In this document: positions 50,040 through 58,879 of the stretch, in pieces
Layout: each line of letters begins with the position of its first letter
Numbering within the stretch: position 1 is the stretch's first letter
Assembly (NCBI RefSeq): GCF_025548535.1
Contig: NZ_JAJLQW010000004.1
Location: forward strand, 1-64,000
DNA from: Undibacterium sp. Jales W-56
GTDB lineage: Bacteria; Pseudomonadota; Gammaproteobacteria; Burkholderiales; Burkholderiaceae_D
DNA: 64,000 bases
Reading direction: 5' to 3'
Notes under the pieces: generated by a model
Database searches by the model: none
What the model saw: the letters and a program-made list of their open reading frames with translations, nothing else
What the model was told of the DNA's origin: nothing
Position numbers and translations under genes: made by a program

Positions 50040-51370
50040 GCACGCCACCCGCTGCAAAAAAACGCCGCACCATCCTCAAGGCGGGGAGCACGCTACTCAT
50101 TTCCATCATGGCGCCCGAGGTCGCCCTGGCAGCGATGGCGGCACAGATCCTGGCAGTACGCGTCTGGCCTGCCGAAGATTACACCCGCGTGACTTTAGAA
50201 AATAATAGCGACCTCAAAACCAGTCATTTCATCGTCAAGAATCCCGAGCGGCTGGTGGTCGATATCGAGGGCATAGAACTCAATCCCACGCTCAAAGAAC
50301 TGGTCGCCAAAATCCAGTCGAACGATCCTTATATCAAACAAGTGCGGGTCGGACAAAACCGGCCGAATGTAGTCCGCCTGGTTTTCGACCTGAAAGAAGA
50401 AGTCAATCCGCAAGTCTTCACGCTGCAACCGGTCGGCAATTATCAGCACAGGCTGGTGTTCGATCTCTACCCCGCCAACCCGCCCGACCCGATCGCGGCG
50501 ATGATAGAAAAGGGTGACTGGCATCAAGACTTGCCCAAGGATGTAACGCAGCCTAAGAGCGATGGCAAACCTGACGCCAAGTTCGACAACAAACCGGACC
50601 ACAAAGCCGATCCGGCAGTAGCGGAATCCGATAAAAACCCGGCAAAGACACCGCTCCTGACGCGCATGATCACCATCGCGATCGATCCCGGTCATGGCGG
50701 CGAAGATCCGGGAGCAATCGGTCGCGGCGGCAGTCGCGAAAAAGACGTCGTACTGTCGATTGCCAAGCGCCTGAAAGCCAAGATCGAGCTAATTCCGAAT
50801 ATGCGCGTGATGCTGACCCGCGACGGCGATTATTTTGTACCGCTGAATGTGCGCGTACAAAAAGCCCGCGCCGTGCAGGCCGACTTGTTCATGTCGGTGC
50901 ATGCCGATGCCTTCGTCAATTCCAGTGCCCGCGGTTCGTCGGTATTTGTCCTGTCGGAAAAAGGCGCGAGCTCTAGCGCGGCCCGCTGGCTGGCAGATAA
51001 AGAAAACGCGGCCGACCTGATCGGCGGCGTCAACATCAAAACTCACGACAAACAACTCGCCAGCGTCTTGCTCGACCTGTCCACCACCGCACAGATCAAC
51101 GATAGCCTGAAGCTGGGCAAGGTCGTACTCAGTGAAATCAGCGGCATCAACCGCCTGCACAAAGGCGCGGTCGAGCAGGCGGGATTTGCGGTACTCAAAG
51201 CACCGGATATCCCAAGCATCCTGATCGAGAGCGCCTTCATCTCGAATCCCGAAGAAGAGGCCAAACTCACGGACGACAATTATCAGGATCAGATGGCCGA
51301 TGCCGTGGTCAAGGGAATTAAGAAGTATTTTTCCAGAAATCCGCCGCTGGCGAAAAATCGCCTGACCTGA
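50003..51370 (+). CDS. amiC: N-acetylmuramoyl-L-alanine amidase with AMIN domain
   Basis: AmiC cleaves the bond between MurNAc and L-Ala to separate daughter cells. The 455-residue protein has a twin-arginine signal (KKRRTILKAGSTLL, about residues 19-32) for Tat export, an AMIN domain at about 45-155 that targets it to the septum, a charged linker (K/D/P-rich, about 165-215) and an Amidase_3 domain. Zinc ligands and catalytic residues are in IDPGHGGEDPGAIG, SREKD, SVHADAF and ESAFISNPEEE. The long overlap with tsaE suggests coupled translation. Confidence 0.95.
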   Translation: MFSKTEFRSQPVSTPPAAKKRRTILKAGSTLLISIMAPEVALAAMAAQILAVRVWPAEDYTRVTLENNSDLKTSHFIVKNPERLVVDIEGIELNPTLKELVAKIQSNDPYIKQVRVGQNRPNVVRLVFDLKEEVNPQVFTLQPVGNYQHRLVFDLYPANPPDPIAAMIEKGDWHQDLPKDVTQPKSDGKPDAKFDNKPDHKADPAVAESDKNPAKTPLLTRMITIAIDPGHGGEDPGAIGRGGSREKDVVLSIAKRLKAKIELIPNMRVMLTRDGDYFVPLNVRVQKARAVQADLFMSVHADAFVNSSARGSSVFVLSEKGASSSAARWLADKENAADLIGGVNIKTHDKQLASVLLDLSTTAQINDSLKLGKVVLSEISGINRLHKGAVEQAGFAVLKAPDIPSILIESAFISNPEEEAKLTDDNYQDQMADAVVKGIKKYFSRNPPLAKNRLT

Positions 51371-51395
51371 GATGTTGTGAATCTGACCGGCTTGA

Positions 51396-52040
51396 TTACT
51401 CTCTCAACATGCCTCTGCCAATTTTCCACAATCCGCCGAGGATAATCGGGAACACGGCAGCACCGACGCCGACCAGCACAATGGCATTCAGATGTTCGCG
51501 CACAAAAGGGATATTGCCGAAGAAATAGCCGGCCAGTACCACGGAAAATACCCAGAACAAGGCACCGACCACGTTGTAGATCTGGAAGGTCTTGTGCGTC
51601 ATGTCCGACAAACCCGCAACGAAAGGCGCGAAAGTACGCACCAGCGGTACGAAGCGCGCCAGCACGACGGTCTTGCCGCCATGCTTTTCATAAAATTCAT
51701 GGGTCTTTTTGATGGCGTTGCGGTCTATCCATTTGTGCTCGCGTTCCAGCACTTTATGACCGATCATGCTGCCTATCCAATAGTTCAGCGAATTACCCGA
51801 AATCGATGCCGCAATTAGCAAGGTAATCAGTAGCCAGAGATCCATATCACCGCGTGCGGCAAATGTACCGGCGATAAACAACAGCGAGTCGCCAGGTAAA
51901 AACGGCAGGATCACAAATGCGGTTTCAGAAAAAATAATGGCAAATAAAACGATATACACCAACGTGCCGTATTGCTCTATCACCAATCCTAATGTTTTAT
52001 CGACATGCAAAATCATGTCCAATAACTGCATGAAATCCAT
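51396..52040 (-). CDS. DedA family membrane protein
   Basis: This 214-residue inner membrane protein belongs to the DedA superfamily, which includes lipid scramblases/flippases (undecaprenyl phosphate recycling in some members). Family motifs are FSETAFVILPFLPGDSLLF (about residues 38-56), GNSLNYWIGSMIG (about 81-93) and ARFVPLVRTFAPFVAGLS (about 128-145), the last with the conserved acidic/Arg re-entrant pattern. GAGGAG before the ATG at 52040 supports that start over the upstream one at 52067. It diverges from mutL. The lipid handled is not known. Confidence 0.88.
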   Translation of the reverse strand: MDFMQLLDMILHVDKTLGLVIEQYGTLVYIVLFAIIFSETAFVILPFLPGDSLLFIAGTFAARGDMDLWLLITLLIAASISGNSLNYWIGSMIGHKVLEREHKWIDRNAIKKTHEFYEKHGGKTVVLARFVPLVRTFAPFVAGLSDMTHKTFQIYNVVGALFWVFSVVLAGYFFGNIPFVREHLNAIVLVGVGAAVFPIILGGLWKIGRGMLRE

Positions 52041-52104
52041 AATTCTCCTCGGTAGCGGCGCAATCATACACTAACGACCGCCCAAATTTGATGACGAGCA
52101 CAGG

Positions 52105-52110
52105 TATAAT
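52105..52110 (+). promoter_or_regulatory. -10 box directly before mutL
   Basis: A perfect TATAAT ends six bases before the mutL ATG, so a start seven bases downstream would fall on the A of ATG. The -35 region is weak. Confidence 0.4.
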
Positions 52111-52116
52111 CCTGGG

Positions 52117-53988
52117 ATGAATGCGCCATCCACTCCCCACCGCCCCATCCAAGCCCTGTCTGATCAGCTGATCTCCCAAATCGCCGCTGGCGAAGTGGTT
52201 GAGCGTCCGTCGGCAGTGGTCAAGGAATTACTGGAAAACGCCCTCGATGCAGGTTCCAGCAGTATTCAAATACGGCTCGAAGAAGGTGGCGTCAAACGCA
52301 TCGCGATCAGCGACAATGGGCGCGGCATTCCGGCCGATCAATTACCGCTGGCGGTCGCCCGCCATGCCACCTCCAAGATCGCCTCGCTGACGGAACTGGA
52401 GAACGTGGCGACCCTGGGCTTTCGCGGCGAGGCTTTGGCGTCGATCGCTTCGGTTGCCTTGCTGACACTGACTACCCGCACGGCAGAAGCGCCGCATGCA
52501 TGGCAGATCGAGAATGGCAAAATCTCTCCCGCCTCCGGCGCGCAAGGCACTACGGTCGATGTGCAGGATCTGTACTACAACACCCCGGCCCGCCGTAAAT
52601 TTTTAAAATCGGAACAAACCGAATTCGGCCATTGCGCCGAAGTGGTACGCCGCATTGCATTGGCGCGCCCCGATGTCACCTTCTCGTTGTCGCATAACGG
52701 CAAGGCGGTCGATCACTGGAACGTCAGCGCCATCGACAAGCGCAGCGCGCATATTCTCGGCGAAGCCTTTGCCAATGCGCGCCTGCCACTCGATGAGAGC
52801 GCAGGACCGTTGCGCCTGCACGGCTTTATCGGCTTGCCGACCGCATCCAAAGGCCGCGCCGATGCGCAATTTTTCTACGTGAATGGCCGCTTTGTCCGGG
52901 ATAAATTACTCACCCATGCCGTTCGTGCCGCGTATCAGGATGTGTTGCACGGCGACCGCTATCCATCGTATGTGCTGGCGCTCGACCTCGATCCGGCACT
53001 GGTCGATGTGAATGTCCATCCCTCAAAAATTGAAGTGCGCTTCCGCGATAGTCGTGCGGTGCATCAGTTTGTTTTTCACGCGGTCAATCGCGCGCTAGCA
53101 CAGACCTCGGCTACCGCATTTGGTACCGTGCCTGCGCCTGCCACTGCGATGGCGCCGCAGCTGAGCGGCACACAATCGAATGGCCGGATGCCCTGGCTCG
53201 GCGGCGAGCAAACCACGTTTGGAGCGCACTTCTCACCGCAGCCGCTGGGCCAAAGCAATTACGGTTATGCGGCGCAAAACAATAATCCGGCTGGCGTTGC
53301 CCAGAGCCTGCAAAATTACGGCGCCTTGTTTGCGCGGGAGCGGAATGATGACGGAAAATCAGGCAATTCAAGTCCGATAGGCGGCGCTGAACTGCCGGAC
53401 GATGAACATCCGCTCGGCTTTGCACTGGCGCAATTGCACGGCGTCTACGTGCTGGCACAAAACAGCAAAGGCCTGGTGCTGGTCGATATGCATGCGGCAC
53501 ATGAACGCATCTTGTATGAACAGTTAAAAAATGCGCTCGATGCGAATAGCATGCCGGTACAGCCAATGCTGATCCCCATCACGTTTTATGCCGATGGCGT
53601 GGAAGTCGGCACGGCAGAAGAACATCAGGCCACCTTGCAGGCGCTGGGTTTCGATATTGCGGCGATCTCCCCGACCACGCTGGCAGTGCGCTCGGTACCG
53701 GCTTTATTAAAAAATGCCGATGCCCAATCGCTGGCACGCGATGTCTTGCGCGAAGTCCGGGAATTCGGCGGCTCGCGCGTGCTGATCGATCGCCGCAACG
53801 AATTATTAGGCACCCTGGCCTGCCACACTGCGGTGCGCGCCAACCGCAGCCTGACCATGCTCGAAATGAACGCCCTGCTGCGCCAGATGGAGCAGACCGA
53901 ACGGGCCGACCAGTGCAATCACGGTCGCCCGACCTGGGTGCAATTGGGATTGAACGATCTGGATAAAATGTTTTTGCGTGGTCAATAG
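52117..53988 (+). CDS. mutL: DNA mismatch repair protein MutL
   Basis: MutL links MutS mismatch recognition to downstream repair. The 623-residue protein has the GHKL ATPase domain: QIAAGEVVERPSAVVKELLE (about residues 21-40), DNGRGIP (about 67-73) and TLGFRGEALASI (about 101-112). The dimerisation domain occupies the C-terminus from about 425. The C-terminal endonuclease motif DQHA(X)2E(X)4E is replaced by VDMHAAHERILYEQL near 455-469, which has D-M-H-A-A-H-E-R and is endonuclease-like; this suits an organism without MutH. The start at 52117 is the only suitable ATG. A gap of about 40 bases precedes miaA. Confidence 0.95.
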   Translation: MNAPSTPHRPIQALSDQLISQIAAGEVVERPSAVVKELLENALDAGSSSIQIRLEEGGVKRIAISDNGRGIPADQLPLAVARHATSKIASLTELENVATLGFRGEALASIASVALLTLTTRTAEAPHAWQIENGKISPASGAQGTTVDVQDLYYNTPARRKFLKSEQTEFGHCAEVVRRIALARPDVTFSLSHNGKAVDHWNVSAIDKRSAHILGEAFANARLPLDESAGPLRLHGFIGLPTASKGRADAQFFYVNGRFVRDKLLTHAVRAAYQDVLHGDRYPSYVLALDLDPALVDVNVHPSKIEVRFRDSRAVHQFVFHAVNRALAQTSATAFGTVPAPATAMAPQLSGTQSNGRMPWLGGEQTTFGAHFSPQPLGQSNYGYAAQNNNPAGVAQSLQNYGALFARERNDDGKSGNSSPIGGAELPDDEHPLGFALAQLHGVYVLAQNSKGLVLVDMHAAHERILYEQLKNALDANSMPVQPMLIPITFYADGVEVGTAEEHQATLQALGFDIAAISPTTLAVRSVPALLKNADAQSLARDVLREVREFGGSRVLIDRRNELLGTLACHTAVRANRSLTMLEMNALLRQMEQTERADQCNHGRPTWVQLGLNDLDKMFLRGQ

Positions 53989-54027
53989 CATGCCTCTATT
54001 TTCATCCAGGCAGATTGGGCAAGCAGC

Positions 54028-54966
54028 ATGAGCACGCGTCAAAAAGTCATTGCCATCATGGGGCCGACCGCATCGGGCAAAACCGCCGCCGCGCTGGAAA
54101 TTGCCCGCCATATTCCCGCAGAAATCATCTCGGTCGATTCCGCCCTGGTGTACCGCGAGATGGACATAGGCACGGCCAAACCGAGCGCCGCCGAACTCGC
54201 CTCGGCACCACATCACCTGATCGACATCATCGATCCGGCCGATGCCTACTCGGTTGCCCAATTCCTCATCGATACCAGACGACTGGTAAACGAGATTGCC
54301 GCACGCGGCAAACTGCCGTTGCTGGTCGGCGGCACCATGATGTATTTCAAAGCCCTGATGAATGGCCTGGACGACCTGCCCGCCGCCGATCAGGCAATAC
54401 GTGCCGGACTCGACGCCGAAGCCGCACGCGACGGCACACCCGCCCTGCATGCGCGCCTGGCCACGCTGGATCCGGTAACCGCGGCACGCTTAAAACCGAA
54501 CGACTCGCAACGCATCCAGCGGGCGCTGGAAATCATCGCGCTGACCGGTCAGCCGATGTCCGACTTGCTGGCGCAACAACCCAAGAGCGAAATGCCGTTC
54601 GACATGCTGTCGCTGTCGCTGGAACCATCGGACCGCACCGTCCTGCATCAACGCATCGCCAAGCGTTTCGACATCATGCTGGAGCAAGGTTTTCTGGACG
54701 AAGTACGCCGCTTGCGCGAACGCGGCGACCTGCACCCCGACCTGCCATCGATGCGTTGCGTAGGCTATCGCCAGGCCTGGGAACATCTGGACGGTGCCTA
54801 CGACCTGAACGAAATGCGCGAACGCGGCATCATCGCCACCCGCCAGCTAGCCAAACGCCAACTGACCTGGCTACGCTCAATCCCGGAGCGCACCGTCATC
54901 GATTGCCTGGCACAAAACCCGACAGAAAACATACTCAGGCACGCCCTCTCTTATCAAAATTCCTAA
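54028..54966 (+). CDS. miaA: tRNA dimethylallyltransferase
   Basis: MiaA adds the isopentenyl group from DMAPP to A37 of tRNAs reading UNN codons. The 312-residue protein has the P-loop GPTASGKTA (about residues 11-19), [16 protein letters not shown] (about 39-54), [14 protein letters not shown] (about 96-109) and GYRQAW near 250. The length is normal. It follows mutL on the same strand, a gene order shared with many proteobacteria. A second frame covering this region (54015-55094) is only its shadow. Confidence 0.97.
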   Translation: MSTRQKVIAIMGPTASGKTAAALEIARHIPAEIISVDSALVYREMDIGTAKPSAAELASAPHHLIDIIDPADAYSVAQFLIDTRRLVNEIAARGKLPLLVGGTMMYFKALMNGLDDLPAADQAIRAGLDAEAARDGTPALHARLATLDPVTAARLKPNDSQRIQRALEIIALTGQPMSDLLAQQPKSEMPFDMLSLSLEPSDRTVLHQRIAKRFDIMLEQGFLDEVRRLRERGDLHPDLPSMRCVGYRQAWEHLDGAYDLNEMRERGIIATRQLAKRQLTWLRSIPERTVIDCLAQNPTENILRHALSYQNS

Positions 54967-55014
54967 CAAAAAACGCAATCGCCAAGCTTTGCAAAGCAAA
55001 ATCCGATTTTGATA

Positions 55015-55043
55015 TTGACACCAATAAGTCAAAATGGCATAAT
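55015..55043 (+). promoter_or_regulatory. Sigma70 promoter of tRNA-Met
   Basis: TTGACA at 55015-55020 (6/6) and CATAAT at 55038-55043 (5/6) are exactly 17 bases apart. The predicted start is about five bases before the tRNA. Confidence 0.85.
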
Positions 55044-55055
55044 TTCGGGCTTCTT

Positions 55056-55132
55056 GGTGATATAGCTCAGTTGGTTAGAGCACAGCACTCATAATGCTGG
55101 GGTCGGTGGTTCAAGTCCACCTATCACCACCA
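55056..55132 (+). tRNA. tRNA-Met (elongator, anticodon CAU)
   Basis: A complete 77-base cloverleaf with encoded CCA. The acceptor stem GGTGATA/TATCACC, the D arm AGCTCAGTTGGTTAGAGC, the anticodon loop CTCATAA and the T arm GGTGG-TTCAAGT-CCACC are all regular. The fully paired 1-72 end rules out initiator tRNA, and the anticodon stem AGCAC...(GTGCT type) matches elongator Met rather than Ile2. It has its own promoter and terminator. The transposon-like unit at 55213 begins just after it. Confidence 0.92.
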
Positions 55133-55162
55133 GAATTCCGTTCAGATTCTTCTGTAGCGTAC

Positions 55163-55203
55163 AAAAAACCCGCAAACTTCCTGTGAGAATGCGGGTTTTT
55201 TGT
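55163..55203 (+). terminator. Intrinsic terminator of tRNA-Met
   Basis: AAAAACCCGCA and TGCGGGTTTTT form a strong stem with a T-run, 30 bases after the tRNA. Confidence 0.9.
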
Positions 55204-55212
55204 TTTCCGACG

Positions 55213-55383
55213 CCATTTGGCCCCTGACGCCCTTTAAAGCATGTGGCGTTTGGGGTTTAATCTACGCATGGCAAACAGAATACCTCCCTCCCTAAAATGG
55301 CTAATTGTCAAGCGCGCAAGGCTTGATAGTGAAAGTAAGAAGACCGAGGCGGCCTTAAAGCGCAGCCAACGTCTTCTTGAAGA
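55213..55383. repeat. Left 171-bp inverted repeat
   Basis: It matches the reverse complement of 57733-57903 at 170 of 171 positions by eye (difference at 55219). In its plus frame it reads MANRIPPSLKWLIVKRARLD and on, a short coiled-coil-like fragment of unknown family. Confidence 0.9.
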
Positions 55384-55629
55384 GTTAACTGACTGCCCCA
55401 TCAAACCAGCATTAGCAGCAAATGAACCTGCATTCCATCGTCGCGAACCAGCATTATCTGCAACTGACCGCCGCCGGACGTATCACAGAACGTGTGCTGC
55501 GTTTCCATGGCTGGCTAGCGTGTACATCCTTCCGGTTCGCCCCGCGCAGCGCCCGGCACGCCACAATTATCTTGTGGACAAGGAAAAAATTCAGTATGTT
55601 TGCTAGCATTCATTATTTGAATCTATCCC
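55384..55629. other. Gene-poor spacer inside the transposon-like unit
   Basis: This stretch holds no supported gene. A short frame from 55422 (MNLHSIVANQHYLQLTAAGR) looks like the fragment of a lost gene. The 12-bp inner repeat AAAATTCAGTAT, similar to the region before the resolvase remnant, lies at 55586-55597. Confidence 0.5.
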
Positions 55630-57438
55630 ATGAAAAGAAGAAATTTCCTATCGTCGTTGGCGATGGCTGCGGCAACCACTCTACCGCCGTTAAATCTGGC
55701 ATTTGGTTCCAGCCTGTCGGCAAAGTTGCCTTACCGGCGGGTGCGCCCCACTGATGTTGCGTGGCCAAGCGCTGCAAAGTGGGCAAAGCTGAACGACGAT
55801 GTCGGCGGCAGTTTGATGAAAGTCCAGTCCCTGTTTCAAGCATGCCAGACCGAACCAAATGGCGTAGCTTGTCTCGACGCGCTCAAGCATGTCGGGAATC
55901 CGTACTGGATAGGCGACCAGCCGGCAGGAACTGAAAATTCAGGATGGCTCGATGCGTGGACACCGGCACCGAGCGCGTATGCCATCAAGGCGCGAGATTC
56001 CAGCGACGTGGCCGCCGGCATCACCTTCGCCCGGAAGAACAAGCTACGCCTCGTTGTCAAGGGTGGCGGGCACAGCTACTTGGGCACGTCAAACGCACCC
56101 GACTCGTTGTTGATCTGGACGCGCGCGATGAACAAGGTCACGTTGCACGATGCATTCGTCGTCCAAGGGGGCGCCGGCCACGTCGCGCCCGTTCCGGCCG
56201 TCAGTGCCGGTGCCGGTGCGATGTGGATGGACCTGTACCAAGCCGTAACGACGGAAGGTGGGCGTTACGTTCAGGGCGGCAGCTGCACGACGGTCGGTGT
56301 CGCCGGGCTGGTGCAGAGTGGCGGTTTTAACTCATTTTCAAAGGGTTTCGGCACAGCATCTGCGGGATTGCTCGAAGCCGAAATCGTCACCGCAGATGGC
56401 CAAGTGCGCATAGTCAACGAATTCAACGATTCCGATCTGTTTTGGGCGCTCAAGGGGGGAGGTGGCGGCACGTTCGGGGTAATCACCAGAGTCACATTGC
56501 GGACCCACGATCTGCCCCCGTTTTTCGGCGCCGCGTGGGGGAAAATCAAGGCGCGATCAGACGCAGCGTTCACGCGCCTGATCGCGCACTTCATTGCCTT
56601 CTATCATGAGACTTTGTTTAATCCGCATTGGGGCGAGCATGTTCATTTCGGATCGGACAACGTCTTGGAACTCGGCATGATTAGTCAGGGTCTGGAACCG
56701 AAGCAAGTACTCGCAATATGGCAGCCATTCTTCGATTGGGTGACTGCATCGCCTGATGATTTTGCCGTTGTGTCCCCGCTTGGTGCCTGGGCCTGGGACG
56801 CACGGGCCTGGTGGGACCTCGACAAAAGCTCTTCAATGGAGCGGGATACACGCGAAGGAGCGCCTAAACATCATGGTTGGGGGAAAGGTGATCAGGGCGA
56901 GGTCGGTATTTTCCTGCACGGTTACGACTCGCTTTGGCTACCCGCATCGTTACTGCAGGCGGACAGGCAGCAGTCTCTTGCAGACGCGCTGTTTGCTGCA
57001 AGTCGCCACCAGATGGTCCGACTCCATATCGGAAAAGGTTTGGCAGGCGCACCATCCGACGTTCGGGCCGCTGTACTACAGACCACTACAAATCCTGCCG
57101 TAGTCGATGCCTTTACGCTCGTGATCATCGCCGAAGGAGAAAGGCCTCCCGCCTATCCGGGATTTACGCGGCCGGCCATAGATCTGGCTGCCGCACGAAG
57201 GGAAGCCCGTGACATCGATTCGGCGGCTGCTGAATTGCGCAAGATTGCCCCAAATTCAGGTTCGTATGTTTCAGAGAGCAACTACTTTAACAACGCCTGG
57301 CAAAAGGAATATTGGGGGGAGAATTATTCGAAATTGCGGGCTATCAAATCAAAATACGATCCAGAAGGACTGTTTTGTGTCCACCATGGCGTGGGCAGCG
57401 AAGACTGGAGCGCCGATGGCTTTACGCGCCTTGCATGA
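55630..57438 (+). CDS. FAD-linked oxidase, BBE type, Tat-exported
   Basis: This 602-residue protein is of the berberine-bridge-enzyme-like FAD oxidases (FAD-binding PCMH fold, then a BBE C-terminus ending YDPEGLFCVHHGVGSE). A twin-arginine signal opens it (MKRRNFLSSLAMAAATTLP). GGGHSYLGTSNAP near residue 143 and GGSCTTVGVAGLVQSGGF near 216 supply the His and Cys that bind FAD covalently in the bicovalent members. These enzymes oxidise sugars, alcohols or polyphenols with O2, giving H2O2; the substrate here is unknown. ATG follows a weak ATCCC/AAG region. It is the cargo of the inverted-repeat unit and has no functional neighbour. Confidence 0.85.
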   Translation: MKRRNFLSSLAMAAATTLPPLNLAFGSSLSAKLPYRRVRPTDVAWPSAAKWAKLNDDVGGSLMKVQSLFQACQTEPNGVACLDALKHVGNPYWIGDQPAGTENSGWLDAWTPAPSAYAIKARDSSDVAAGITFARKNKLRLVVKGGGHSYLGTSNAPDSLLIWTRAMNKVTLHDAFVVQGGAGHVAPVPAVSAGAGAMWMDLYQAVTTEGGRYVQGGSCTTVGVAGLVQSGGFNSFSKGFGTASAGLLEAEIVTADGQVRIVNEFNDSDLFWALKGGGGGTFGVITRVTLRTHDLPPFFGAAWGKIKARSDAAFTRLIAHFIAFYHETLFNPHWGEHVHFGSDNVLELGMISQGLEPKQVLAIWQPFFDWVTASPDDFAVVSPLGAWAWDARAWWDLDKSSSMERDTREGAPKHHGWGKGDQGEVGIFLHGYDSLWLPASLLQADRQQSLADALFAASRHQMVRLHIGKGLAGAPSDVRAAVLQTTTNPAVVDAFTLVIIAEGERPPAYPGFTRPAIDLAAARREARDIDSAAAELRKIAPNSGSYVSESNYFNNAWQKEYWGENYSKLRAIKSKYDPEGLFCVHHGVGSEDWSADGFTRLA

Positions 57439-57649
57439 CGGAACATTGAGGCCCAGTTAACAGGTTGCGATAGAAGCAAATAGTAATGCAGTACCGGCAT
57501 CAGACGGGGTCCAAAAAACGAGGGGTTGTTGCACTCCCGCGTCTTGCCAGCGAGCGGCGGGTAGCTCAAGCACAACGACAATCCACAATCCCTTTCCAAT
57601 ATTCAAAGTCCAGCTATACTGAATTTTCGTGATTTATTGGACAAGTGCC

Positions 57650-57808
57650 ATGCTGATCGGCTACGCCCGAATATCGACCGACGACCAGAACCTGGACTTG
57701 CAGCGCGATGCGTTGCAGTCAGCCGGCTGCGATCTTCAAGAAGACGTTGGCTGCGCTTTAAGGCCGCCTCGGTCTTCTTACTTTCACTATCAAGCCTTGC
57801 GCGCTTGA
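57650..57808 (+). pseudogene. Truncated serine resolvase/invertase (tnpR-like)
   Basis: The first 28 codons read MLIGYARISTDDQNLDLQRD followed by ALQSAGCD, the N-terminus of Tn3-type resolvases including the Ser nucleophile (ARIST). Identity stops at the inner edge of the right inverted repeat (57733), and the frame then ends in unrelated sequence at 57808. It is therefore a fragment cut by the repeat. The AT-rich stretch upstream (about 57610-57645) may be the remains of its res site. Confidence 0.85.
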
Positions 57809-57903
57809 CAATTAGCCATTTTAGGGAGGGAGGTATTCTGTTTGCCATGCGTAGATTAAACCCCAAACGCCACATGCTTTAAAGGGCGTCAGGGGCAAAA
57901 TGG
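57733..57903. repeat. Right 171-bp inverted repeat
   Basis: Reverse-complement partner of 55213-55383, with one difference. Its inner edge truncates the resolvase frame. On the minus strand it carries the same MWRLGFNLRMANRIPPS coding fragment as the left copy. Confidence 0.9.
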
Positions 57904-58297
57904 TGTTTTCCAAGGGATTTTAACATCCATTGAAATCCACAATTTTTGACGGTATATTTTCATATCGTCATAATGCCAAAACTAGCCGCTCCGCTTATAG
58001 ATAATGTGACTGGGATCAATCAGGCAGAAAGAACCGAGCATCAGTAACCGTCCGCTCGCACTCGCTTGGACTTGCGCACCGGATCCGGCTGCGTGTCTTT
58101 TTCGACAAGCCGCTCGTAAACACCAATACCCGTCAGCACCCAACTTTTGTCAGATTGATGCAAAGCAGAAAAATTGTCGGCTTTGCACTGTCTAAAATTT
58201 ATCCTACACTGAATCCATTGCAAGGTTCTATCTCTTGCTATTTGGCAATCAAGCCGTAATCGTATCTTGCCCGTTGCTGTTTTTATCCGGAGGTTGT
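57904..58297. other. Intergenic region upstream of the oxidase cluster
   Basis: No supported gene. A minus-strand frame (58041-58340) overlaps the start of the next gene and has no family resemblance. The region separates the transposon-like unit from the cytochrome oxidase cluster and probably holds its promoter, but I see no clear -35/-10 pair. Confidence 0.45.
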
Positions 58298-58789
58298 ATG
58301 GAACTTCATATGCATTCGCATCATTGGGAATCTCGTGCACCGGACTGGTCGGCTGCTGCGGTCTCGGGGTTTGCCGCGGGCGCGGCGATCATGGTGGTGG
58401 AATTTTTCTGGTCGACCATGATTCTCAATATCAGTCCCTGGGCGGCATCGCATCTGGTTGCGGCGATCCTGATGGGGCCTGATGCTTTGCAATCGACAGG
58501 CTACAGTTTCGGCGTGGTATTTGCGGCGCTGGCTATCCATTATGTCCTGGGCGTCATTTTCAGCGTCATACTGGCGTCCATCATTGCGCCTTTCCATCTC
58601 GACTCCAGTATGGGCATGGTGATGCTGGCTGGTGCGGTCTTTGGCTTGGCGCTCTATCTGGTCAATTTCTACGGCATGATTCGATTTTTCCCATGGTTCG
58701 CTGATATGCGCAATCTGGTGACGCTGGCTAGTCATATTCTGTTCGGGATCACCGCCGCCGGGATGTACAGGTATCTGGAACGACGCTAA
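58298..58789 (+). CDS. Small membrane protein of unknown function ahead of the oxidase operon
   Basis: This 163-residue protein has four predicted transmembrane helices (about residues 19-40, 48-62, 68-95 and 105-158 in two parts). It has a His-rich N-terminus (MELHMHSHHWES), which could bind a metal, but I do not recognise a family. CCGGAGG sits eight bases before the ATG at 58298, a strong ribosome binding site. It lies 90 bases upstream of coxB on the same strand and is probably part of that operon. An assembly or accessory role for the oxidase is inferred from position only. Confidence 0.8.
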   Translation: MELHMHSHHWESRAPDWSAAAVSGFAAGAAIMVVEFFWSTMILNISPWAASHLVAAILMGPDALQSTGYSFGVVFAALAIHYVLGVIFSVILASIIAPFHLDSSMGMVMLAGAVFGLALYLVNFYGMIRFFPWFADMRNLVTLASHILFGITAAGMYRYLERR

Positions 58790-58879
58790 AAAAATTCGAT
58801 TTTGTGACGCGGAGGAGTAGCGCACTCCTCCTATCTTCTGTGAAGCCGGCAACGCCTGTCCATGAAGGAAGAAAACGAT

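Larger units (their letters stand above)
55213..57903. mobile_element. Transposon-like unit: FAD oxidase between 171-bp inverted repeats with a resolvase remnant
   Basis: Near-identical inverted repeats bound a 2.7-kb unit that holds one cargo gene (a BBE-type FAD oxidase), a truncated Tn3-type resolvase start and inner 12-bp inverted repeats (AAAATTCAGTAT at 55586-55597, ATACTGAATTTT at 57616-57627). No intact transposase is present. It has the look of a decayed Tn3-family or composite element placed behind a tRNA gene. Confidence 0.6.

Noticed and set aside
54015-55094. A 359-codon plus-strand frame over miaA and the tRNA-Met promoter
   Set aside because: It is out of phase with miaA, rich in R, T and H, runs into the tRNA gene and has no family pattern; miaA in the other frame is unmistakable.
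58041-58340. A 99-codon minus-strand frame before the oxidase cluster
   Set aside because: Its first part overlaps the ribosome binding site and start of the small membrane protein gene; no family resemblance.
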